NCBI GenBank assembly: GCA_015655415.1
Contig: JAATFB010000034.1
Coordinates: forward strand, 1 to 37,582
DNA from: Actinomycetales bacterium
GTDB lineage: Bacteria; Actinomycetota; Actinomycetes; Actinomycetales; Microbacteriaceae
Direction of reading: 5' to 3'
DNA: 37,582 nucleotides
Shown here: one piece after another, positions 24,159-31,553 of the stretch
How the letters are laid out: every line of letters starts with the position of its first letter
How positions within the stretch are numbered: position 1 is the first letter of the stretch
Program-made: the position numbers and the translations under genes
The notes under the pieces: generated by a model
The model's database searches: none
Told to the model about the DNA's origin: nothing
What the model saw: only the letters and a program-made list of their open reading frames with translations

Positions 24159-25550
24159 TCACGCCAGCGTCCCCTCGACCGGCACGAAGATCCGCATGGC
24201 GGACGGGCCGCGGTTAGCCCAGAGGGCGTAGGGAATCGCCACGAGGCGAAGTTCCTGTCCGCAGCTCGGGGGCACGTCTTCGCGACGCTTCCAGCCTGCA
24301 CCCCTCCACCCCGCATCGTCGCGGGCACGCCCCGGAACAGTGAGCACGACGGCGCGCTGACCCAGGAAGTCTTCGCGGACCTCCTCGACCAGCTCGCCAT
24401 CGCGGAGCAGCTCGACATGATTCAGATCGACACCGTCGGCTTGGTCTATGCCCTCGAACGCGTACACGACCGGGCCGCGCTCGATGGCGACTGTGCCGCG
24501 CACCGCGTCGACCGAAGGATGCGCGACCGTCAGTCGCGGCTTCACGGGAAGTCGCAGTATGACCACGTCGCCAGGCATCCAGGCGCGGTTCACACTCGCG
24601 TATCCGAGCTCGTTCACGGTGAACGTGCTCAAGACGCCGTTGACCAGCAGGCTTGCGTCCTCCGCCCAGTCCGGAATGCGGAACTCCATCGCCCAGTCCG
24701 TGCCTGGTGCTGCGGCGACGGTCACCGTGACCGTCCCGTCGATGGGATAGTCGGTGACGACGTCCAGGCGAGTCGCGCCGCCGGACACGGCCGCCTGGAT
24801 GGTCGTCGGCATGTACTGGTGGATCTGGATTGCCTCGCCGGTGCGGGTCGCAACGTACGCGGCCAGCGATGCAATGGTGCGCATGACGTTGGACGGGCAG
24901 CACGCGCACTCAAACCATGCCGGGCGGGTCCCGGGCGCATCGGCGCGGTTCGGTCTGGTGTCGGTGGGAGCTGCAGGCAGCGCTGTCCTTCGCTGCGCGG
25001 GGTTGTTGTAGAAGAAGCCCCGCCGGTCGACGGCAGTGGATGCGGCGAACAGGTTGTACAGCGCCCGCTCGATCGCGTCGGCGAAGCGCGACTCTCCCGT
25101 GGCGAGCAGCAGACGCCAGCTGACCATGATGTTGCCGATCGTCGCACAGGTCTCGCCGTAGGCGAGATCGGGCGGGAGCTCGTAGCTGTCGCCGAACGCC
25201 TCGCCGACGAATCGGGAGCCCAGCGCGCCCGTGATATACGTCTTGGTCGCTGTCATGGACTCCCACTGTGTGAGTGCAGCGGTCAGCAGGGCCTCCTCCC
25301 CCGTCTCGATATAGAGGTCGACGACGCCGGCGAGAAGATAGACGGCACGTACCGCATGTCCGACGACCGTTGTCTCCTCGCGCACGGGTGTCGCGTCCTG
25401 GTAATAGGGGCTGTCGCCGAAGTTCGTGGTGTCCAGGGTCTTGTGCCCACGCACGTCGATGAACTGCTCGGCGAGCTCGAGGTAATCACGCTTGCCGGTC
25501 TCGCGGTACAGCTCGACGAGGGCCATCTCTATCTCCTCGTGGCCATCGGT
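24159..25550 (-). pseudogene. N-terminally truncated GH127-type beta-L-arabinofuranosidase
   Basis: The frame from the ATG at 25526 gives 455 aa that match the middle and C-terminal parts of GH127 (old DUF1680) proteins, normally about 650 aa. Family features: EMALVELYRETG at the start, G-H-A-V-R-A-V-Y-L-L-A-G, T-K-T-Y-I-T-G-A-L-G-S, G-E-A-F-G-D-S-Y-E-L-P-P, and E-C-A-C-C-P-S-N-V-M-R, whose Cys pair and Glu belong to the zinc-bound catalytic centre. Homology goes back as far as D-G-H-E-E-I-E-M (codons up to 25550) and then stops; the in-frame codons before that are unrelated and lead into A/T-richer DNA. About 190 residues are missing, including part of the barrel, so the product is unlikely to be active. 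The break marks the left edge of the island. Confidence 0.8.
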
Positions 25551-25630
25551 GTCTGTGCGGCGACGGCCACGTCGAACAGGACTGTACGGTAATTGGTGTA
25601 ACTCCGTTTCAGGAGTGACACATGAGTATG

Positions 25631-25864
25631 GAAGGCTCCGGGCCTGCCGTGGCTGCGACCGAGAATCGTTGAGAATCCGCGTGTTTTCGCGGTTCTCATG
25701 GGGTTCAGTGTACCTATGAGTACCGGCTCGTAACGGCCAATCTGGTCACTTCTGAGGGCAATCTGGTCACCAAAGTGGTCACCAATTTCAACGGCACCGG
25801 TTCTTCACACGACCGGCATCTGAATGTAGTTTTCCTGCCTCCAGACCCAACCCACGGTCAGGGA
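25631..25864 (+). repeat. Direct repeat, copy A (234 bp)
   Basis: This stretch aligns without any gap to 27142-27375 at a constant offset of 1511 bp. I count about 59 differences by eye, near 75% identity, higher (about 82%) in the first 160 bp. It holds a short hairpin (25671-25697) and repeated TCTGGTCAC words. Its right 85 bp corresponds to the coding 3' end of the gene at 27290-27598, so it carries a decayed piece of a second copy of that gene. Confidence 0.85.
25671..25697. repeat. Hairpin inside repeat copy A
   Basis: Arms GAGAA(T)CCGCG and CGCGGTTCTC pair over 10 bp with one bulged T around a 6-nt loop. In copy B (27182-27208) two substitutions each break a pair and are not compensated, so a conserved structural role is not supported. 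Confidence 0.5.
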
Positions 25865-25946
25865 ACGTCCTGGAAAAGTGGTGGCTCGGGCGCCACGCCG
25901 CAAGGCTGGCGATCGCGGACGGCACAGGATTGTCGGAAGTGCCGGA

Positions 25947-25952
25947 TAGCGT
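25947..25952 (+). promoter_or_regulatory. Candidate -10 box for the TIR cassette
   Basis: TAGCGT, 44 nt before the TIR start and identical to the dps -10 hexamer. No good -35 is seen. A 6-bp hairpin (CCTGCC/GGCAGG, 25965-25983) falls in the leader just before the ribosome site. Confidence 0.35.
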
Positions 25953-25996
25953 GTGCGCAGCAGACCTGCCTCGGATGGGCAGGCAGACAGGAACCG

Positions 25997-26371
25997 ATGG
26001 CGACCCGAGTCTTCGTGAGCTTCGACTATGACAACGATGCGCGACTGAAAGACCTGCTGATCGGGCAGGCAAAGAATCCGGGCTCGCCCTTCGAGGTGCA
26101 GGACTGGTCCGTCAAGACCGCCAGGCCCGGATGGCGTACAGATGCGAAGAATCGCATCGCGCGCAGTTCCCAGGTCGTCGTCCTTTGCGGGCGTCATATG
26201 GGTACGGCCTCCGGTGTGAATGTCGAGATCGAGCTCGCGCGCGAGGCCGGCAAGCCGTACTTTCTGCTTGCCGGCTACGACAATTCAACTCGACCCACTG
26301 CCGCCGCTGGCGACAAGCTGTACAAGTGGACTTGGGAGAACCTGAAGATTCTGATCGCCGGGGGGCGGTAA
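25997..26371 (+). CDS. TIR-like domain protein (MTH538/ThsB-type, DUF1863-like)
   Basis: The 124-aa protein is a single TIR-like flavodoxin-fold domain. Visible strands and loops: TRVFVSFDYDND (first strand and BB-like loop), F-E-V-Q-D-W-S, S-S-Q-V-V-V-L-C-G, and G-V-N-V-E-I-E-L-A-R-E-A-G with Glu77 where TIR enzymes carry the NADase glutamate; it ends L-Y-K-W-T-W-E-N-L-K. In Thoeris systems ThsB of this fold makes a cyclic ADP-ribose signal from NAD+ on phage infection; whether this protein is an enzyme is inference. The start has AGGAA just upstream; a longer frame would begin inside repeat copy A. First of three tightly packed genes with A/T-richer codons than the backbone. Confidence 0.85.
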   Translation: MATRVFVSFDYDNDARLKDLLIGQAKNPGSPFEVQDWSVKTARPGWRTDAKNRIARSSQVVVLCGRHMGTASGVNVEIELAREAGKPYFLLAGYDNSTRPTAAAGDKLYKWTWENLKILIAGGR

Positions 26372-26376
26372 CACTG

Positions 26377-26841
26377 ATGCTGCCTCTCGAAGCGTTTGAC
26401 ATGTACAAAATGGCTGTCGAGATGGCCGACCGTGTATCGGCGCGACGCGGCCAGGCGAACCAGTTCTATCTGGCGGTCGAAACGCTTCTGCTCGGCATAC
26501 CTGCATCGATCACGCTCCTGCTGTCCGCAAGCGCATCTGCGGGTCTCGATCCGTGGGTTACGTTGGTGCTCGGCATCTGCGGTCTTGCGGTCAGCACAAT
26601 CTGGTGGATGCAGCTTCGCAGCTACCGCGACCTGAACACCGCGAAGTTCAAGGTCATCAACAAGATTGAAGCTGACTATTTCGAGGTCCGTCCGTTTTCA
26701 GACGAGTGGGCACACCTGAAGCACGATGAGAACATCAAGCGGTGGCGTGGCCGGTACGCAGAACTCGGTACGGTGGAACGCGTCATGCCCGCGGTGTTCG
26801 CCGTGCTGTATCTGGCGCTGATTGTGATTGGGTTCCTATGA
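26377..26841 (+). CDS. Three-helix membrane protein of the TIR cassette
   Basis: The 154-aa protein has hydrophobic helices near residues 30-50, 60-80 and 135-154. Between helices 2 and 3 is a charged cytoplasmic stretch with R-S-Y-R-D-L-N-T-A-K-F-K-V-I. This arrangement resembles small membrane proteins that I recall named 'RipA family octameric membrane protein' and is also like SLATT effectors; I could not check either. It begins five nt after the TIR stop and overlaps the next gene (ATGA). By analogy with other TIR and SLATT systems it could be a pore-type effector that damages the membrane when the TIR protein signals. That role is inferred from context only. Confidence 0.8.
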   Translation: MLPLEAFDMYKMAVEMADRVSARRGQANQFYLAVETLLLGIPASITLLLSASASAGLDPWVTLVLGICGLAVSTIWWMQLRSYRDLNTAKFKVINKIEADYFEVRPFSDEWAHLKHDENIKRWRGRYAELGTVERVMPAVFAVLYLALIVIGFL

Positions 26842-27134
26842 ACTATCTCGACCAGGTCGCCAGCGAAATCAAGCAGGCGATTCCAGCGGAGTTACGCCCG
26901 GACAACGACGCACAAGTCCTGTATCGCTTATACGCGCTCCTTGTCCTCACACGAGGAGTCGAGACCACCCTCGCTAATGTCCACGATGCATGGTCGGTGT
27001 GGATGCTCGGGCGTGAGCCCAGCCACGAGTCGCTGGTTCCCTTCGAGAGTCTTCCCGAAAAAGTGCGACAGGAAGACGAGCCATATCAGCGTGCGATAGT
27101 TGTCGTTGCGCGGGCTAGAACGGTCAGAACATAG
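26838..27134 (+). CDS. Small protein of the TIR cassette (DUF7701-like)
   Basis: The 98-aa protein is mainly helical: MNYLDQVASEIKQAIP, then R-L-Y-A-L-L-V-L-T-R-G, N-V-H-D-A-W-S-V-W-M and H-E-S-L-V-P-F-E-S-L. I recall related short proteins in actinobacteria annotated DUF7701, often next to TIR-like genes; this needs a search. No signal, membrane helix or catalytic motif is visible. The last 15 residues (VVVARARTVRT end) look less regular. The ATGA overlap with the membrane protein means co-translation, so it is likely a regulator or chaperone of the other two. It stops only seven nt before repeat copy B. Confidence 0.75.
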   Translation: MNYLDQVASEIKQAIPAELRPDNDAQVLYRLYALLVLTRGVETTLANVHDAWSVWMLGREPSHESLVPFESLPEKVRQEDEPYQRAIVVVARARTVRT

Positions 27135-27141
27135 AAGTTCT

Positions 27142-27375
27142 GAGGGCTCCGGGCTCGCCGCGGCTGCGGCCGAGAATCGTTGAAAATCCGCGTGATTTCA
27201 CGGTTCTCATGAAGTTGAGTGTACTGACGCGTATCGGCCGATGACGGCCAATCTGGTCGCTCCTAAGGTCGATCTGGTCACCAAGGTGGTCACCGATTCC
27301 AGCGTCCCTGATTCTTGAAGTACGCCGCACTCGGATGCGGTTTTCCGGCGTCCGGGTCCCGATAGCGATCAGGGA
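27142..27375 (+). repeat. Direct repeat, copy B (234 bp)
   Basis: The partner of 25631-25864. Its right part (27290-27375) is the coding 3' end of the intact 102-aa gene; the rest is non-coding. It begins immediately after the third cassette gene. The words ATCTGGTCACCAAG and GTGGTCACC repeat inside it, as in copy A. Confidence 0.85.
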
Positions 27376-27598
27376 GGCTATGAATCCACTCGACAGCTTC
27401 CCTCGGGAGGAAGCGAGGATCGACTTGGTTGACGTACCCCCATAGCGACTCACGTGACCAGTAAGGATCATTCCGAGATGGACCGCCGACCTCGGCGATC
27501 TCCTCAAGTACAGGCTCAGCGAGCGCCGCATACGGATGACTCTCGATCCACCGACGGTATGCCTTGTTCAGCAACGGGAGCCACTCTTGAATTTCCAT
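27290..27598 (-). CDS. Protein of unknown function at the end of the hsd operon
   Basis: The 102-aa protein starts MEIQEWLPLLNKAY nine nt after the hsdR stop, with AAGGGGG as ribosome site, so it is the last gene of the hsd operon. It is acidic-basic mixed and Trp/Tyr-rich (R-R-W-I-E-S-H-P-Y-A-A-L; P-Y-W-S-R-E-S-L-W-G-Y-V) with no membrane helix. I do not recognise the family. A decayed copy of its last 28 codons is found in repeat copy A (compare P-D-R..A-G-K-x-H..K-N..R), so the gene has been duplicated or exchanged here. An anti-restriction or assembly role is possible but unsupported. Confidence 0.65.
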   Translation of the reverse strand: MEIQEWLPLLNKAYRRWIESHPYAALAEPVLEEIAEVGGPSRNDPYWSRESLWGYVNQVDPRFLPREAVEWIHSLPDRYRDPDAGKPHPSAAYFKNQGRWNR

Positions 27599-27607
27599 CG
27601 AGCCCCC

Positions 27608-30600
27608 TTATCCGAGCCCGGAGAATCGCTCGAAGTAGGCCAGGAGCGCGTCGAGGACGGCCGTGCGTTTCTCGACGTAGTGTGCGGCCGCACCGGCGCC
27701 GAAGCGCGGCATCGGGGGCAGGAGGCGGCCGATGGCCGTCCCTCCCGTCTGCACGCTACCGTCGCGGAACGCGGCGGCCATGAACGCTCGTGTCTCCTCA
27801 GGCTTGAGGGACTCTCGCTCGATGATCTCGGCGAGTTCCTCGGCCTTGCGCTCCGCGATGAATCGCCGCCACTCTTCGTCGACATCCGCGCTCACCGCGA
27901 TGGACGCGACGAAGGCTTCAATGAGGTCCTTCTTGGAACGCAGCGTGATCGAGGAGTCGAGGGCGCGGGTGATCGAGGCCGTGATCTCCTTGCCGGCCTT
28001 CAGGTCCTTGCCGCGGCCGTCGTTGTAGGAGCGCACCAGCATGAGCACGTAGTCGACGCCGACCTCGACGGACTTGACCAGCTCGATCTCGAAGACGACG
28101 TCCTCGGTGATCGCCTCCTTGTCAACCTTCGTCCGCTCGCGGCGCTCGGCGTAGAGGTCAACGTAGCGGCTCTGGTAGTCCTGGAGCACGCCTTCCGGAA
28201 CGATCTCGTTGCCGGCGAACTCGTCGAACGCGGTGAGGATGTTCCGCAGCCGCAGGATGTCGCCGTAGAGGGCGATGAAGGCGTTCTCGGCCTGCTCACC
28301 GAACAGCGCCTCGCCGGGCGGGAACTCGGTGAGCAGACGGTCGACGAGCGCCTGGTAGTCGCCGTAGTAGTCGGCGAAGGGCTTCAGCACGACGATACCG
28401 CGCGCGTCCTTGTCGCCGAAGAGCGCGATGGCGTCGTTCGTCGCCTCTTCCAGGTTCCGGAACGAGACGATGTTCCCGTATGCCTTGACGGAGTTCAGGA
28501 TGCGGTTGGTACGCGAGAACGCCTGGATGAGGCCGTGCTGCCGGAGGTTCTTGTCGACGAAGAGCGTGTTCAGCGTCGTCGCATCGAAGCCGGTGAGCAG
28601 CATGTCGACCACGATCACGAGGTCGATCTCGCGGTTCTTGATCCGCTGGGTGAGGTCGACGTAGTACCGCTGGAAGCCGTCCCCGCTAGTCGAGAAGTTC
28701 GTGCGGAACAGCTCGTTGTAGTCGTTGATGGCGTCTTCGAGGAAGTCCCGTGAGACCTTGTCGAGGCGGTCGGTGTCCATCGCCTCGTCGGGCAGCAGGT
28801 CGCTGTCCGACTCGGCCTCGTTGGCCTCGTAGCTGTAGACGATCGCGACCTTGAGACGCTGCGCCTCGGGGATGCTCTGCTGCTGCCAGGAGAACTGGTT
28901 GTAGTAGCGGCGGCCCGCATCGATGGAAGCCGTCGCGAAGATCGCGTTGAAGCCCGCGACGCGACGGCCGCGGAAGTCATAGGTGTCGTGCCGCTGGGTC
29001 TTCTGGTCGAAGTGCTCGCGAATGTACTCGACGACCCCCGCGATCCGCTCCGGGGCGAGCAACGCCTGCTCGGTGTCGATCGCCCGCACCTGCTTGTCGG
29101 TGATCACCGGCGGCGCCTTGATCGTGTCGATGTAGTCGATGCGGAACGGCAGCACGTTCCGGTCGCGGATCGCGTCGACAATCGTGTAGGTGTGCAGCTT
29201 CTCGCCGAACGCCTGCTCCGTCGTGCGCAGATGCACCTTGCCACCGCTGGCGGCGTTCACCGCGAAGATCGGCGTACCCGTGAAGCCGAAGAGGTGATAC
29301 TGACGGAACGCCTTCGTGATCTCCGCGTGCATGTCGCCGAACTGTGAGCGATGGCATTCGTCGAAGATGACGACAACGTGCTGCCCGTAGATCGGGTGCT
29401 GCCTGTGCCGCTCGACGAAGACCGAGAGCTTCTGGATCGTCGTGACGATGATCCGTTTCGTCGGATCGCCGAGCTGCCGGGTGAGCACCGCGGTCGAGGT
29501 GTTGCCATTCGCGGCGCCCTCTTCGAAGCGGTTGTACTCCTTCATCGTCTGGTAGTCGAGATCCTTGCGATCGACGACGAAGAGTACCTTGTCGACCTCC
29601 GGCATCCGGGAGGCGAGCTGCGCGGTCTTGAACGAGGTGAGCGTCTTGCCCGAGCCAGTCGTGTGCCAGATGTAGCCGCCGGCCTCGACCTTGCCGAGCT
29701 GCTTCGCGTTCGTGGCCGTGACGATGCGCTGGAGGATCTTCTCCGTGGCGACGATCTGGTACGGCCGCATCACCAGCAACATCCGGTCGGTGTCGAAGAC
29801 GCAGTACTTCGTCAGGATGTTGAGGAGCGTGTGCTTCGCGAAGAACGTCTTGGTGAAACCGACTAGGTCCTCGATCGGCTGGTTGTTCTCCGCGGCCCAC
29901 CACGACGTGAACTCGAAGCTGTTCGAGGTCTGCTTGCCCCGGCCACCCCTGGTGCGCGCGGACTCGTCGATGTGCCGCTCGCGGGTCGTGTTCGAGTAGT
30001 ACTTCGTCTGCGTGCCGTTGGAGATCACAAAGAGCTGCACATATTGGAACAGCCCGCTCCCCGCCCAGAAGCTGTCGCGCTGGTAACGGCCGATCTGATT
30101 GAACGCCTCGCGGATTGGCACTCCGCGGCGCTTCAGCTCAACGTGGACGAGCGGCAGGCCGTTCACGAGGATCGTCACGTCGTAGCGGGTGGACCTGCTT
30201 GCCGCCTCCGCGCCATCGACCTCGTACTGGTTCAGCACCTGGAGCACGTTGTTGTGGATGTTTCGCTTGTCCAGCAACGCGATGTTCTTCGTCGTCCGGT
30301 TGTCACGCCGGAACGCGATGATGTGGTTCTCCTGGATGCGCGCCGTCTTCTCGACGATGCCGTCCGAGTCGCGGGCCAGCTCATCGCGATAGAACCGCGC
30401 CCACTCCTCATCAGTGAAGGTGAAAGCGTTCAGCGCCTCGAGCCGCGCCCGCAGGTTCGCCACCAACTCGGCCTCGGACGTGATGCGGAGCCGCTCATAC
30501 GCCTGCGCGACGAGCTGCCCGATGAACGCCTCTTCGAGCTGCGCCTCCGACTGGTAGGCGGCGACCACGGCCGGCTCCGGCGTGAATTCCGCGACGACCG

Positions 30601-30655
30601 TCGACTCGCTGGAGACCGCGATTGGCTCATACCGCAGGGCTGGAAGATCAGTCAC
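27608..30655 (-). CDS. hsdR: Type I restriction enzyme, R subunit
   Basis: The 1015-aa protein has an N-terminal PD-(D/E)xK nuclease (Asp159, then Glu173-Leu-Lys175 in H-V-E-L-K), followed by the SF2 translocase: Walker A G-S-G-K-T at 334-338, DECH box at 432-435, F-T-G-T-P motif III and the Q-x-x-x-R-x-x-R (A-F-S-R-T-N-R) motif VI. The C-terminal helical part docks on the methylase core. The length and motif pattern suit a type IC (EcoR124-like) subunit. It starts at a GTG that overlaps the GIY-YIG gene by eight nt. It cuts unmethylated DNA at a distance after ATP-driven translocation. All key residues are intact. Confidence 0.96.
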   Translation of the reverse strand: MTDLPALRYEPIAVSSESTVVAEFTPEPAVVAAYQSEAQLEEAFIGQLVAQAYERLRITSEAELVANLRARLEALNAFTFTDEEWARFYRDELARDSDGIVEKTARIQENHIIAFRRDNRTTKNIALLDKRNIHNNVLQVLNQYEVDGAEAASRSTRYDVTILVNGLPLVHVELKRRGVPIREAFNQIGRYQRDSFWAGSGLFQYVQLFVISNGTQTKYYSNTTRERHIDESARTRGGRGKQTSNSFEFTSWWAAENNQPIEDLVGFTKTFFAKHTLLNILTKYCVFDTDRMLLVMRPYQIVATEKILQRIVTATNAKQLGKVEAGGYIWHTTGSGKTLTSFKTAQLASRMPEVDKVLFVVDRKDLDYQTMKEYNRFEEGAANGNTSTAVLTRQLGDPTKRIIVTTIQKLSVFVERHRQHPIYGQHVVVIFDECHRSQFGDMHAEITKAFRQYHLFGFTGTPIFAVNAASGGKVHLRTTEQAFGEKLHTYTIVDAIRDRNVLPFRIDYIDTIKAPPVITDKQVRAIDTEQALLAPERIAGVVEYIREHFDQKTQRHDTYDFRGRRVAGFNAIFATASIDAGRRYYNQFSWQQQSIPEAQRLKVAIVYSYEANEAESDSDLLPDEAMDTDRLDKVSRDFLEDAINDYNELFRTNFSTSGDGFQRYYVDLTQRIKNREIDLVIVVDMLLTGFDATTLNTLFVDKNLRQHGLIQAFSRTNRILNSVKAYGNIVSFRNLEEATNDAIALFGDKDARGIVVLKPFADYYGDYQALVDRLLTEFPPGEALFGEQAENAFIALYGDILRLRNILTAFDEFAGNEIVPEGVLQDYQSRYVDLYAERRERTKVDKEAITEDVVFEIELVKSVEVGVDYVLMLVRSYNDGRGKDLKAGKEITASITRALDSSITLRSKKDLIEAFVASIAVSADVDEEWRRFIAERKAEELAEIIERESLKPEETRAFMAAAFRDGSVQTGGTAIGRLLPPMPRFGAGAAAHYVEKRTAVLDALLAYFERFSGLG

Positions 30656-31553
30656 CGAGACCCCGATCCTCCCAGGCGCCGTAAGAGATGCCTGCGTCGC
30701 TGACCCATTCCTTGCGACCGTTGCAAGACCGGCCGAGCGCCACCGCTCCCGCAGCGGACGGCGATCGGAACGGGATGTCGCGGGTCAGCGTTCCGACCTT
30801 CCCCTGCACCGCGATCGAGCCATCGGCCACGAGCTTTTGATGCTGGCTGCGGTACGCGCTGTACGCACGTCTCGTGCTGTCCGCGGTGCCGGTGGCGTTC
30901 CAGGACGCCACCACTCTCGAACCTTCGAGCACCAGGAACTCGTCGCCCACCTGCTGCGCGAGTGCACTCACCCCAGACTTCTTAAGTTCGAGGCGGAAGA
31001 TCGGCGATTCGATCGAGGCCGCCTTCGGACTGTCAGGAGCGGGCCTGACCTTGATGGCGTCGACCCCGAGAACGGGGAGGATCACTTCGAGCTGCCCGAT
31101 GAACGCCTCCATATCTGACGCCTGTGCCTCGGAGAGCTTGCGGCCCTGTGGGGTCTGGATGTTGCTCAGGTCGACGCGCTTCGCCTGGCGCGCCAGCTCG
31201 ACGAGCCGGGCTTCCAGGTAGCCCCAGTGCCCCTCCGTGAGCGCGTCGTCCTTCGCCGACACGAGCACAGCTCGATCGAAGAACTCCTTCGACGGCTTCG
31301 CCTTGTGGTCCGCGAATCGCCTCGCGAAGCTCTCGGTCCGCCCGATGTAGCAGCGCACTCCGCCGAGCGCCTCATCATCATCGCCGAGCAGGAGGTAGAC
31401 GCCGTTCCGCTGTGCCTCCGGACGCTTGAGCAGGTCACCGAGGTCCGAGCGCGGGCCGAAGAGCACATGGCCGGTCCAGCCGACGATCTCCGCCGTCGTG
31501 ATCCCGCCCGGCACCCCCTCGACGAGGAAGACCTCAATGTGCTTCCCCATCAT
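30648..31553 (-). CDS. GIY-YIG nuclease domain protein with DUF4357
   Basis: The 301-aa protein has an N-terminal GIY-YIG domain: G-V-Y-L-L-L-G at 51-57, C-Y-I-G at 68-71, R-R-F-x-D-H, and the metal-binding Glu114 in G-Y-L-E-A-R-L. The C-terminus (about 225-290) is a DUF4357 domain with P-S-A-A-G-A-V and C-N-G-R-K-E-W. Such proteins are often encoded in type I restriction loci, but their role is not known; they could process DNA ends or guard the host. It sits between hsdS (ATGA overlap at its start) and hsdR (8-nt overlap at its end), so it is made together with the enzyme. The second Met is an alternative start. Confidence 0.88.
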   Translation of the reverse strand: MMGKHIEVFLVEGVPGGITTAEIVGWTGHVLFGPRSDLGDLLKRPEAQRNGVYLLLGDDDEALGGVRCYIGRTESFARRFADHKAKPSKEFFDRAVLVSAKDDALTEGHWGYLEARLVELARQAKRVDLSNIQTPQGRKLSEAQASDMEAFIGQLEVILPVLGVDAIKVRPAPDSPKAASIESPIFRLELKKSGVSALAQQVGDEFLVLEGSRVVASWNATGTADSTRRAYSAYRSQHQKLVADGSIAVQGKVGTLTRDIPFRSPSAAGAVALGRSCNGRKEWVSDAGISYGAWEDRGLGD

